A stretch of DNA of 64,000 bases from Hyphodiscus hymeniophilus (Eukaryota > Ascomycota > Leotiomycetes > Helotiales > Hyphodiscaceae). The stretch is taken from contig VNKQ01000015.1 in NCBI GenBank assembly GCA_016508695.1, positions 1,178,001 to 1,242,000 on the forward strand, read 5' to 3'. Position 1 is the first letter of the stretch. Each line of letters opens with the position of its first letter. Positions 33,734-44,346 of this stretch are shown here, piece by piece. The notes below the pieces were generated by a model. That model ran no database searches. It was not told the origin of the DNA and was given only the letters and a program-made list of their open reading frames with translations. A program made the position numbers and the translations under genes.

Positions 33734-34193
33734 TCATGCTATATTATATGGGACCAAATTCATATTTCATCTGGGATATATTCTTATAAAATTGAATAAT
33801 TTAACATGTCACTATTGAAGTCCCTAGCCCAGCTTCCTACTAGCAAACATGCAAGTTGGCTGAACGCCACCTATGTCTTAAAAATCGTCATGGGTAGCTT
33901 TTTCCATGTAAAAGTACGTAAGTTTTGTGCTCTTTCATTAATTGAAGCAGTTTTGAAACCCGCGAGATAACCGCAGAACGAAAGATAAGTACTGCAATGA
34001 TGGCTTTCCCGAGGGCCTGGACCTTTACGTTTTCAATCCCGAACCAAATCCCGCCGGTGCATGTGGGCGACATTGTCCTTATGCCAAACTCCCATAAATC
34101 CATGAACCTGTATTTCTTCTTAACTCTCTTGTAGACCTGTATACTTGTTTTCAGTTTGAAGTCTCTGTCCTTACGATCGTTGCAAACTGCGAA
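33734..34193. promoter_or_regulatory. Aspartokinase promoter region
   Basis: 460 bp between the acetyltransferase stop and the aspartokinase start. No gene seen. TCCCGAAC at about 34039, in the opposite sense, is a loose match to the TTTCGGGAT motif of the neighbouring promoters. Confidence 0.35.
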
Positions 34194-36176
34194 ATGCCGG
34201 GACTTGTCCAGCAAAAGCCATGGGTGGTCCAGAAGTACGGCGGCACTAGTTTGGGGAAACTGCTAGCTACGATCACTGGGAGCATAATACCACTGTACCT
34301 CGAAAAGCAGAGAGTTGCCGTGGTTTGTTCCGCTATTTCGGGGACTTCGAAGTCCTTTGGTACAACCAGTCTATTATTACAGGCGATTGGGTATACTACT
34401 GGCTCTGGAGCGTCTCAGGAGCTACTCAATGAGACGATTGACACCATAAGAGACGAACATCTCAAAGTCAGTGAAAGATTATTCGTCGGCACGGAGGAAA
34501 TGAATCATTTGAGCTTGCGAAAGGAGTTAGATGATGGGATCAAAGATGACTGCGAAAGTGTACGATCATTTCTCGCTGCCGCACAAGTAAGCATACACCA
34601 GCGGTCGGCTTTTGGGAATATTCTAACGACGAGCTTAAAGACTATAGGAGAAATCTCGGCAAAATCCAGAGACCGCATTATAGCTACTGGTGAGAAGTTG
34701 GCATGTCGAATCGTTGTTGCATCGCTCAAGAACGAGGTGAGAATATGTCTACACCTGCATTGAATTTTCAGACAAATGAAGATAAATCCTAACAACATAT
34801 AGGGCGTGGAAGCCGAACTTGTTTCATTGCATGACATTGTAGCCGAAGCATACGGCAAGGATCCATATAATCAAACGCGAGCGTATGATGATCTAGGCTC
34901 TCAGTTTTTCCATGCTCTCGCTAGTATAATCGGACTGAGGATGAAAGCATGCGGCAATGCTGTCCCTGTAATAACGGGTTTGTTATCATATTGGCTGATT
35001 TGAATCTCCTACTCACTATACTCGATAGGCTTCTTCGGATCGATGCCATATTCCTTACTACAAAGCGTCGGGCGTGGCTACTCGGATCTTTGTGCTGCTA
35101 TGTGTGCCGCGGGTGTCTCAGCTATAGAGCTTCAAATATGGAAAGAAGTCGACGGGATCTTCACAGCTGACCCGCGTCGGGTGCCATCTGCTCGATTGCT
35201 TGCAACAGTAACCCTAGAAGAGGCCTCGGAATTGACATATTACGGCAGCGAAGTCATACATCCTTTGACAATGGAGCAAATCCGTAACGCAAATATTCCT
35301 CTTCGACTCAAGAATGTCAAAAACCCTGCTGGTTGCGGAACTATCATCTATCCCTCTCTAGCTTATGGAAAGGCACCTCCAACGCCCCCAAGCTCCGGCA
35401 TGATCACCCCAGATCCCAATGTAAACATGGATGCGGCGTTGCTACCGAATGTCTCATCCTTCATGAATGCCAACGGTTACTACGGCGAATCAAACCACCG
35501 CCGTGCCCCTACGGCTCTTACTACTAAAGACTCGATTGTGCTTCTCAATATTCAGTCTAACCGACAAACAAAGTCTCACGGATTCCTGGCCCAGGTGTTC
35601 CATTGCTTAGATCAGAGAAACATCATTGTGGATCTGATTACTAGTAGTGAGCAGAACGTTAGTCTTGCGTTGTCAGTTTTAGAACATCCGGAAGAGCTGC
35701 AAAGATTGGTGGTAGAGTTGGAAAAGTATGGAAGAGTTAGCGTACTACGGGATTTGAGTATCATTTCCGTGATTGGACACAAAATGCGGAATATGGTGGG
35801 AATAAATGGTAAGTCACTGTTTTGAATTGAGAGATATTGGGCTAATAGTGATAACAGGGCAAATCTTTTCAAACCTGGCAAAAGGGGGTGTGAACATTTA
35901 CTTTGTGGGTCAAGGAGCCAGCGAAATAAACGTTTCGTGAGTAATTTAAAACCTATATGTAGAATTTTCAAGACTGCATTGCTGATTATTTTCCAGGTTC
36001 GTGGTCCGGAGGGACGATGCTCAACTCGCAATCGACATTTTGCATGTAGACGTCCTCGGCATACCAAAGACTAAAGAGCACCTACCAATGGCACAAAATA
36101 GCATCATGAAAGGTAATAGTTTTACGAACGATATGCAATTTTGGACTGACAGTACATAGGTCCTTGGCTCTATTGA
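34194..36176 (+). CDS. HOM3: Aspartokinase
   Basis: Phosphorylates L-aspartate, the entry step to homoserine. Seven exons: 34194-34586, 34641-34736, 34803-34977, 35029-35808, 35858-35936, 35997-36112 and 36160-36176, giving 551 residues, the usual fungal length. The kinase N-terminus is VVQKYGGTSLGK; SRDRIIATGEKLACR, GRGYSDLCAAMCAAG and ELQIWKEVDGIFTADPRR are canonical, as is SEVIHPLTMEQIRNANIPLR. Two C-terminal ACT domains follow (from about residue 380), the place where threonine feedback acts in the housekeeping enzyme. The last exon encodes only GPWLY-stop, a typical fungal ending. Intron 1 uses AAG as acceptor and is a multiple of three, so it could be retained. Confidence 0.92.
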
Positions 36177-37132
36177 ACAATCAATGTTCGTAATGAGTTT
36201 TTTGAAACCGTGATGCATTTGCATAGGAAGAGCAATTAGTAGCTATCGTAAGACGTTCATTGTTGATAGAAGAGGGATGGAAGAAGGCTTTGTAGATCAC
36301 ATTAAAACAAAAGCATAATTGAGATACAATTCACGAATTGCCATCATTTATGGAACTCTCATCGGTGTCGATGACTAGTGATGAAATATTCATCTCCTAA
36401 ATCTGTGTACCGTAATGTATCCACTTTTTCAAGTATTGAAATTGCTAGGAAAAGAATGGTGCAAGGTTGAAAGTTGTTGTATGGGCATAGAAGTTACGAA
36501 TGCTCCACCAACGTCGGATGACAATTACTGATCTTCAGATCGCATGCAACAGCATGATCAGCTCATATTTCCTTATCATGAGCCGAATATAGGCTAAGAC
36601 CAGAAATAACTGATCCCTACATATTGCTGCACCTCGAGACAGCAAGGCAGCTCTCAAATGCCGAATTTCCTTATCAGTCGCCCGCCCACTCCTTACCCCA
36701 CGGCTTACCCCACGAATTAATCTCCATTTTGATATCTAATGATTTTTCTACACCTCGGTGTCTGAACCTTTCGGGATTTCTGTATCTTATTTTGATTTCG
36801 GATAGAGCTGTGTTCGGTGTTTGTTATCGAATATGAAATGCGTTATGCCGCGGACCATGAATGCATATCGTGGTCGGGATGCGTATTTTCGTGAGTTGAC
36901 TCGCCGAACATACTTGACATTATCAAAGTAAGCCAGGATTCAAAGTGGAGTGAGTATCTCTATCGTTATAGCACAGTGGTACATAGATCCAGTATATATT
37001 TCCTCTTTAGAATGATTCTTTTATTTTCTTTTAAACTCGATATCATTACCAGACATAAGTCCTTCACGATCACTTTTCTTCCACTTATCACATTCTCCTC
37101 AAATTTGCAAGAGTTTCGACACGAAAAGAATA
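36177..37132. promoter_or_regulatory. O-acetylhomoserine sulfhydrylase-like gene promoter region
   Basis: About 950 bp with no supported gene. TTTCGGGAT at 36769-36777 and TTTCGGAT at 36796-36803 repeat the motif found upstream of the dehydrogenase gene. Confidence 0.45.
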
Positions 37133-38618
37133 ATGCCTGCTTCAGGATCCTTAAGGGGAATCACCAAGTAGGTCTATCTCAACAGCTTCGATTTCCAATG
37201 CAATTAGTTGACGGTGCCATTCCAGAGAGCCCAAGTTCGAAACTATTCAAGCCCACGGAGGGCAGGAGCCTGATCCTGTCAATGGATCAAGGGCTGTTCC
37301 TCTATTCCAGACCTGCTCGTACAACTTCACCGACGCTGCAGATGGAGCTTCAAAATTTGCGTGGGCAAGTATGTAAAATCTGTAGAATGAATCACGTACA
37401 ATGCTGATCTCTTTCGTTCTAGAGGACGGCTATGTATACACTCGAATGGGTAATCCGACCATCAGCGTCCTTGAGCAACGTATGACCATGCTGGAAGGAG
37501 GCGTTGGTGCGGTAGCAACAGCCTCTGGCCATGCAGCACAATTCATGGCCATCACATCTGTTATGGAGATGGGCTACAACTTCGTCAGCACTAGCTGGTT
37601 ATACGGCGGTACTTATAATCAATTCCGAGTCTACCTAAAAAAATTCGGAATCAATGTCAAGTGGGTTGAGGGTCAGGACCCAAAAGACATCGCGGCTGCT
37701 ATAGATGACAAGACTCGTGCCGTATACATCGAAACTATCGGCAATCCCAAGCACAATGTCCCCGACATCGAAGCAATTGCGAAGGTTGCTCACGAAGCTG
37801 GTATTCCCCTCATCTGCGATAACACCTTCGGAATGGGCGGTTACGTCCAACAGCCATTCTCACTTGGCGCCGACATCATTACCCATTCTTGCACCAAATG
37901 GATTGGTGGTCACGGTACAAGCATGGGCGGCATAGTCATCGATGGCGGGAAATTTGATTGGAGCAAAAGTGGCAAGTTTCCTGGCTTCACAGAAGAGGCA
38001 GATGGGTACCATGGCATGAAATTCTGGGAGGCATATGGTTTCAAAGCTCTTGCTGCTAAGCTTCGGATGGATGCTATGCGGGATCTTGGACCATGCATGT
38101 CTCCATTCAATGCGTGGATGTTTCTCTTGGGCTTGGAGACGCTGTCACTTCGTGGCGAGAGACATAACTCAAATGCACTTGCATTTGCAGAATGGCTTGA
38201 GGGTCATTCACTTGTGAATTGGGTCCTTTATCCTGGTCTCAAGTCGCATCCTGACCACGACTATGCCACCAAGAACCTTAAGCACGGCTACGGTGGTGTG
38301 CTCACCTTCGGCGTTGCAGGAACAATCGACGAAGTAAGTGCTGTGGTTGACAACTTGAAGCTGTGTTCGCATTTGGCAAATGTTGGCGATGCAAAGACAC
38401 TTATCATCCACCCATGGAGGACAACACATCAACAACTCCCAGATGAGGAGAAGATTCAAGCAGGTGTGACACCTGATTTGATTCGGGTCAGCTTGGGATT
38501 GGAGCATATAGACGACATCATACATGATTTTGAGCAAGCTTTCCAAGGGGCTGGCTTGGTAGCAGCGAACGGGACGAAAGTTGTTAAGCAGGATGGCATC
38601 AAGGCGATTCAAAGTTAG
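37133..38618 (+). CDS. MET17: O-acetylhomoserine (thiol)-lyase-like PLP enzyme
   Basis: PLP-dependent C-gamma-substituting enzyme of the Cys/Met metabolism family; the canonical reaction is O-acetylhomoserine plus sulfide to homocysteine. Exons 37133-37167, 37226-37368 and 37423-38618 encode 457 residues. Splicing yields KFETIQAHGGQEPDPVNGSR, then WAKDGYVYTRMGNPTISVLE (PLP phosphate-binding Tyr/Arg), SWLYGGTYNQF, CDNTFGMGGY, the Schiff-base lysine in SCTKWIGGHGT, and HPWRTTHQQL plus IRVSLGLEH for the carboxylate. The residue before TKW is Cys, where I expect Ala. Fusaric acid cluster enzyme Fub7 belongs to this family and uses a carbon nucleophile, so the actual acceptor here is open. It is followed by the pathway-type regulator gene. 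Confidence 0.94.
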
Positions 38619-39604
38619 GCGTTGCTGATTGCTTGCATGCGTGTTCAAATTATGTTTCAGTTTGCCAGCAATGATAGATAGCGAATAGCTCCTTCCCGTA
38701 ATCAAGGACCGTAAACGCAGCTCCTCTTGCCCATGATACGCAGAATAATTATCTCAAAGAATTTGACTCGTTTCTGGGCAGAGTTTCCTGGCTCAATTCA
38801 GTTTTGAATTTAATTCAAAGCATATCTCTACACCCAGCGTCACCAAAACAATAAAGCTTAGTGTCTCCCACAAGATCAATTAACGATGACTGTCCTCGGC
38901 TGGTCCCATAGAGGCAAAGAACCTAACTTTCCTTGAGTTATACTAAGATTAACTTCGTATAAGTGGGATGCACGATTTACAAATCTAACATTAGAAGCTT
39001 GCTTTCCACGATTGTATATATGGGCTCTCGACTCCTCATGATACAGTCAATCACCGATTTTTACATCAGTGTCAGCCTGCCAACTCGTGATTGGGTCAGT
39101 CACTACCTTAATAAGCTATCTCAGCGAAATTGCTCCGAATCCCTCGGGGTTTGATTTGCACGATGCCTAGGCCCACCATGAGGATAAGCGATAGCTTATC
39201 AGCTGAGGAATCTTGCAATAAGGGACGACTACTGGAGAACATGGGGAAGATGGCATGGTATGATTCTTTGAGAACAGGTGGTCGAAGGGGCAACATTTCA
39301 TATACTCGTGTGGAAATGGACGGGAGAGGAAAGGCTGTGTTCCGGAAGTGGGGTTTGAAATGGAGCACTAAGTTGTTATCTTTGGCATTAGAGTAACTTA
39401 GCGCAGCAGTAGACCGGTATCTACGTCTCCCTCCATTGTCTTTCAATCCATCGCGACTGGTGTAGAATTTGAAATCAGCACTACATATTACAGTCTTGTT
39501 TTTCGCATCTTGTAATTCGAACCTGACATCTAACCGAAACCGTTGTTCTCTGTAAATTGTTGGCTTGGTCTTCTTTGTACCAAGGTCCATCTACAGCAGG
39601 CATT
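38619..39604. promoter_or_regulatory. Upstream region of the Zn2Cys6 regulator
   Basis: About 1 kb, no convincing gene. A 160-codon minus-strand frame (39108-39590) shows no family resemblance and is not called. Confidence 0.4.
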
Positions 39605-42242
39605 ATGGCTTCTACCTCCAAAGTCTCTAAACCAAATATACGTAAGAAGTTTGCCGTACCACCAGTAAAGGTTGCATGTCTAGATTGGTAAGTAAACCCA
39701 AATACCGTTTATTCAAAGAGCTCTACCTGACAATTCCTTCAAGTCGAGCCTCTCGGACTCGGTGTGATGGCAAGCAACAATGTTCCAACGTAAGTTATCC
39801 AGACTAGTAATTTACAAGTCATTCTAATAAAGATGTGAAGTGCATTATCAGGGGCAAGACATGCGTTTATGCACAAAGTCGTCGAGGAGGCCCTCGGGTC
39901 AGAAAACGTGCACCGTCGCCAGAAACCGACGATGCGGGCAAACGAAACCGTGGCCGCAAAGTCAAGACTGGCAATGCACGTTCAATACAGCCTCCGGCTC
40001 CTGCAATACCCGAGCTGTCCATCTGTAAGTCCCTCCTCAGGGTTTAAATAATGGAAAGACTGCTTTTCTGATAGTTCGTAGTTGACTTCTTCTCTTTACC
40101 AACTAGTCTCTTGGAGCCCGGAGCATATTTGAAACAAACTGCAATGTCATTTGATGAATCGGAGCTTATGTTTGATTCCGTTTTTGGAGACAACCATGAT
40201 ACACATGACAGTGGATATGGTACGAGTGATGTAGAGAGGAGTGTTGAGCCAGAGGAGACTATTGGACCCGTAAGGGTGTATAAAAGCGATGAAGACATGT
40301 AAGTCTCAAGAGAAGCAACTCTTATTTTAACATTGTTGACCGAAAAGCTATGTACTAATGCTGACCGACACTTCAACCTACAAGACTGAATGCCTACTAC
40401 GTTCACATCCACCAATACTTTCCTATTCTTCCTCCTCCAAACACCGACAAAGTTTTCGATAGTCCAGAAGTCGGGTTCCGCGACGCCAATGATGCCATAT
40501 TTGGTAGTCATCTCGCACCAGACTTCGAACCATCAACTCCCCTATCGTTCGCCATATCAGCAACCCTCGCCCTCATCCCACACCCATCGGACCCCAACTC
40601 ATCTTCACCCGAATCCACACTTCTACGACGTGAGCAATCGCAAGCATTTGCACAATCAGCCATTGAAAGTATTGAGATTGAAACAGAGCTCATCGACTCT
40701 AGTATCCGACCAGGAGATGCACTCTCCAATGGTCCAGCAGTAGTCACGCGCCAGAGGTTCCACCAAAAGGCACCGGTGGAGAATGAGAGCATCTTGGCGT
40801 TACTGATGTTGAGTACGTATGAATATGCACAGCGAGGGAATATTGCCAAAATGAAGAGTCGTGCGGGTGTAGCTGTTGCGAAAGCCATGGATTTGGGGTT
40901 GCACGCTAAGGGACATGAAAAGGGAGAGGATGCGGAGGCAAATCGAAGGGCTTGGTGGATGACGGTTCGGCCATCAATCTGTGAGATTTCAACCAAACTG
41001 ACGATTCCATAGTATATCTGCGTGTGTCAGGGTTCTATACTTAGCAATACTGTAAGTGTACATTCCCTGGCAGTGATATCATCTTTACTAACAAGCTTAC
41101 GGCCACTCACCATTCTTCTTTATGATCCACGATTCACTACATCTGGACCAACATTTGCTTCTGATGGAGAGGTAAGATTTATTTTCATCCTGTTCAATAT
41201 ACTTGTATGTTAACATCTATGATTGAAGGCATGGTCTGTTTTTCTCCAAGCCCAACAAGTCATTGTTATGGCCACTCAATTCGTTATCGACCTCGACACT
41301 ATCCTCAAGATGAAGTCTGATCCCTCTGAACTCTGGGAAAGAATGCTCGAACTAGAAAGTCTCATTGAGCCACTCGCCACCAGGGCCGACAGCTGGAATC
41401 TTTCATCCTTGCAGTCTACAACCATCGATGCAGCAGAACTCGGTGTGACCCATTCTCTCCGCGGTATCGCGAGAATAAAGCTCAACAGTGCTCGTATCAA
41501 AGTACACCGCTACTGTGCCTTTTCTGATGTTCCAGTATTCACCAAAAAGCACTGCGACCTCGCCGCTATTCCTCAAGAACCATCAAAGGACGAAACCTTT
41601 ACTCCAATTTGCCCGTGCAGCAGTACTTACCACTCTACAATTCAAGGCATCCTAGAGCCATCTTCCAAGATCCAATCTAGGTCCACGTTCTCACAGAGTA
41701 CCTCAAACGGCGACTACACTACTTCCGGAAACTCTGCCGTCGCCAACTGTGGCATCCTTCCTTTCAGCTCTCACTTCTCTGCCAAGGTGTGCCTTCGCGC
41801 TGCATTCAATATCGCTCGATCATTCCAGTCATTACCTTTCCCTCCATCTCCTGCGACCGGCTCATCACCACCAAGCCATCTCGAGCAATTGGATAATTCT
41901 CACAAATCACCTGAGCTGGCAAGTCAGCCACCGAGAATGGTGCCCGTGTTTGCGTGTTGTGCGATGCAAAGCTCCTACGCAATGGTCATGCTAGCATATA
42001 AAAGCCATGCAATGGCACTTGTAAACAGCGCGAGTGGACCAGCTGCTCATAAAGGGGACTGCAGAACCTCGACTAGCATGAGCGGAGAAAAACCGGTCAA
42101 AAAGTTAATCGAAAGACTAGAAGAAGGACTGGATATGATACTAGAGGCGCTACGCAATTACTGTGTTGCATATGAGGCGCTGCACGGGATGAGGGACCAG
42201 ATTGAGGTTGCAGCGAGAGGCGTTGGCAGCATGGGGTTTTAG
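39605..42242 (+). CDS. Zn2Cys6 fungal-type transcription factor
   Basis: Binuclear zinc-cluster regulator with a fungal-specific middle homology domain. Proposed exons: 39605-39687, 39744-39789, 39841-40024, 40082-40298, 40385-40964, 41013-41171 and 41229-42242, giving about 760 residues. Three exons assemble the zinc cluster CLDCRASRTRCDGKQQCSNC followed by IIRGKTC, then a basic linker RRGGPRVRKR. The middle domain includes ALLMLSTYEYAQRGN, RRAWWMT/YICVCQGSILSNT and YDPRFTTSGPTFASDGE/AWSVFLQAQQVI. Exon 6 contains a GTAAGT donor at 41049 but no acceptor in phase, so I read through it; a frame problem there is possible. It is the only regulator in the homoserine-type cluster and lies at its right edge, so it is a good candidate for its activator. 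Confidence 0.82.
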
Positions 42243-42556
42243 AAGCTGCAAAGTGAAAGGTCTCTGAACTTTTTGAACTCTTTAGAGTTTCATCTTTGAG
42301 CTCGAGCTGTTGAATCTGAGCCGGCTACAGTACGGAAAGCTCTGCTACGGACCGATCCGATGATTTAAATTTTATCTCAAGTTTGACTAGAACCGAGCCA
42401 TATCCGCAGCGAATATGCTTGAAGAATTGCTACACCCTCCAGAGCGGGTCAAATCATACTGACTTGTAAATTGCCGCTTACATATAGCGACTATAGGCGG
42501 CTGGGCGAAAGCATGTACAACGGGATGCAATTCCTGACCTGGTATGATCAATCTGC
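42243..42556. other. Intergenic region between convergent genes
   Basis: Shared 3' flank of the regulator and the GST gene. Nothing else is seen. Confidence 0.4.
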
Positions 42557-43831
42557 CTAGAGTTTCGCCATATTATAGCCATTCCCCTTCTCAATGGCGC
42601 TCTTCCAAGCCTCCCTGTTCAGTATCCGCTCTCTCCAAGCCCCGAGCTTCGGAAAATCCTTCTTGAGATCAAACCAGCCCCTCTGCCCAATATTATCAAA
42701 GGGCCAGCTCATGATGATGTCGCTTCTCCCGAGCTCCCTGCCATTGAACCAATCATGCTCGCCCAGCTCCTTCTCCAGGTATGTGAAAGACTTCTTGAAC
42801 TCCGCCGTCGTGAAGCCGTTCCGCACACTTCGTTGAAGCGCCTTCGGGATATATGATAAGGGCCATGGGGTCTGGCTCACTGCGATATCCACAAATAATT
42901 CAATCGTCATTGTTAGACCCAAACTCGTCCCTGAAAACGACACGAGGATGTCGTCGCGGAGCCAATTGTCCGTGGCGAATTTTCCATCCGTGTCGTATGT
43001 CTTGAGGAGGTAGGATGCAATAACGCTCGATTCGGTGATCACTGTCCCATCAATTGCGACGAGGATCGGTGATTTGCCCAAAGGATGGACTGTAGATGGG
43101 CAGTCAGTGATTATACAACAGTTGTGGAAACAGCTCTGTGCTCCCATCCATGCTCTCCAAGCCGCCAATAATTCTGCTTCCAGACCACAGTCGAGAGATC
43201 GTGGTACATGACACACTGCTTTCTACGAGAAGCCTGGAGTTGACAAGCAGAGGTTGGCATGGGACAATCTTTCGCGGTCTTGAGGCTACCCAAACGTTGA
43301 CCGCTACAATTCACATCGTCTGGACTTGTATCGAGGAAATTCTTCATGAATTCCCATATAAAACAAGGCTCGCACATCGGGACTCTCGACTGTAGATGGA
43401 CGTGCCAAGACGGGCCGGACCTCTGGGACCCATCGAAATCCCGAAGAAGCTTCTGCGATCACAGGTACATACTTTTCTGGAGTTCGGGAGGGGCGCGAAT
43501 TGTCTTTTTGTCTCGGAAATGATTCACGAGGGTGTATTCGAAGCCGTATGCAATACGGAGCTCTTCGCAGAGCCATAGAATTCGTTGGCTTTGGGAGTCC
43601 TGGAAACATGCTATTAGCAAAGATCAAACGGGGTTCGCATGTCACAGAGTCGCAATCTGGGAACGAAGTATAACACGGGCGAAGAATGAGGGTATGGCTG
43701 TCAATTGCCTCGAAGCCTTGAGTGTCATGATCAGGGAGAGGAAGAGCATGCCATTCCTGCCGGTAACGTACATCTAAATGGTGAAGGGTAGGCCCCACAG
43801 GCGATTTCCCTGCGGTATCCTCTGTTGCCAT
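42557..43831 (-). CDS. Glutathione S-transferase-like protein
   Basis: Cytosolic GST-fold enzyme, expected to conjugate or isomerise electrophiles with glutathione. Exons 43831-43772, 43599-43473 and 43089-42557 encode 239 residues. The spliced N-terminal thioredoxin-like domain reads TLHHLDDSQSQRILWLCEEL, then APPELQKIHPLGKSPILVAI and the glutathione-contact TESSVIASYLL. The alpha-helical domain has WFNGRELGRSDIIMSWPFD. The introns (172 and 383 nt) are long for this window, but phases agree and the joined protein is complete. The Asp-Ser-Gln-Ser-Gln-Arg catalytic loop fits the fungal Gtt1/GTE-like groups. It is convergent with the Zn2Cys6 regulator. Membership of the neighbouring cluster is possible but not shown. 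Confidence 0.83.
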
Positions 43832-44346
43832 GTTGACTCTCTTGAACAACTGAATGTTGCGGAAGAAGCTTGACCGGTGCGATGTTTATATCCTCGAAAG
43901 CTCGAGCCAGCAGAGCTTCATCCCAGCACGGCTGTCCACCTTCCGATGCGAAAGCACACTAGCCATCAGCGGCGTCATCAACCACATCGTCATACTAGGC
44001 GGGTAGGCGGGGAAAAGGCAAGGTCCGTCGTTTAAAAAAGGGGCAACAGAGTTTCGTGTGAGAGTTCGCATTTGAAGGAGTCTTCAATTTACCTTAGAGA
44101 TATCACTCCCATTTTGACAAGGATGCTGCATATACTTTACCGTCGCAGTGCATCATAGGTAGATGAACCCGCGGCGACCACAACGACCCGTAATCCCAAT
44201 TAAGCTCGTACCAGAACAGCCCATAAGTGAGCGAAGCATTGAGGAAAACTTCTCTTTCTTTCCATACTGTCTGCACTTCATTTGCTCCATCCCGTCGATG
44301 ACATTTCCCTGCGTCCCAGCAATCTCACCGCTGTTCTATCTCGGCC
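43832..44346. promoter_or_regulatory. Divergent GST / hydroxyacid dehydrogenase upstream region
   Basis: 515 bp between two divergent start codons. No additional gene seen. Confidence 0.4.

Noticed and set aside
28654..38618. Interpreting the cluster as a loline-type or complete fusaric acid cluster
   Set aside because: No PKS, NRPS-like reductase, ornithine decarboxylase, 2OG-dioxygenase, P450 or efflux gene is present in or beside the set; only the homoserine-derived part is shared.
39108..39590. 160-codon minus-strand frame upstream of the zinc-cluster regulator
   Set aside because: Composition and lack of motifs look random; it occupies the regulator's likely promoter.
43090..43472. Separate small gene inside the long second GST intron
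   Set aside because: Exons on either side join in phase into a complete GST; the internal frames lack motifs.
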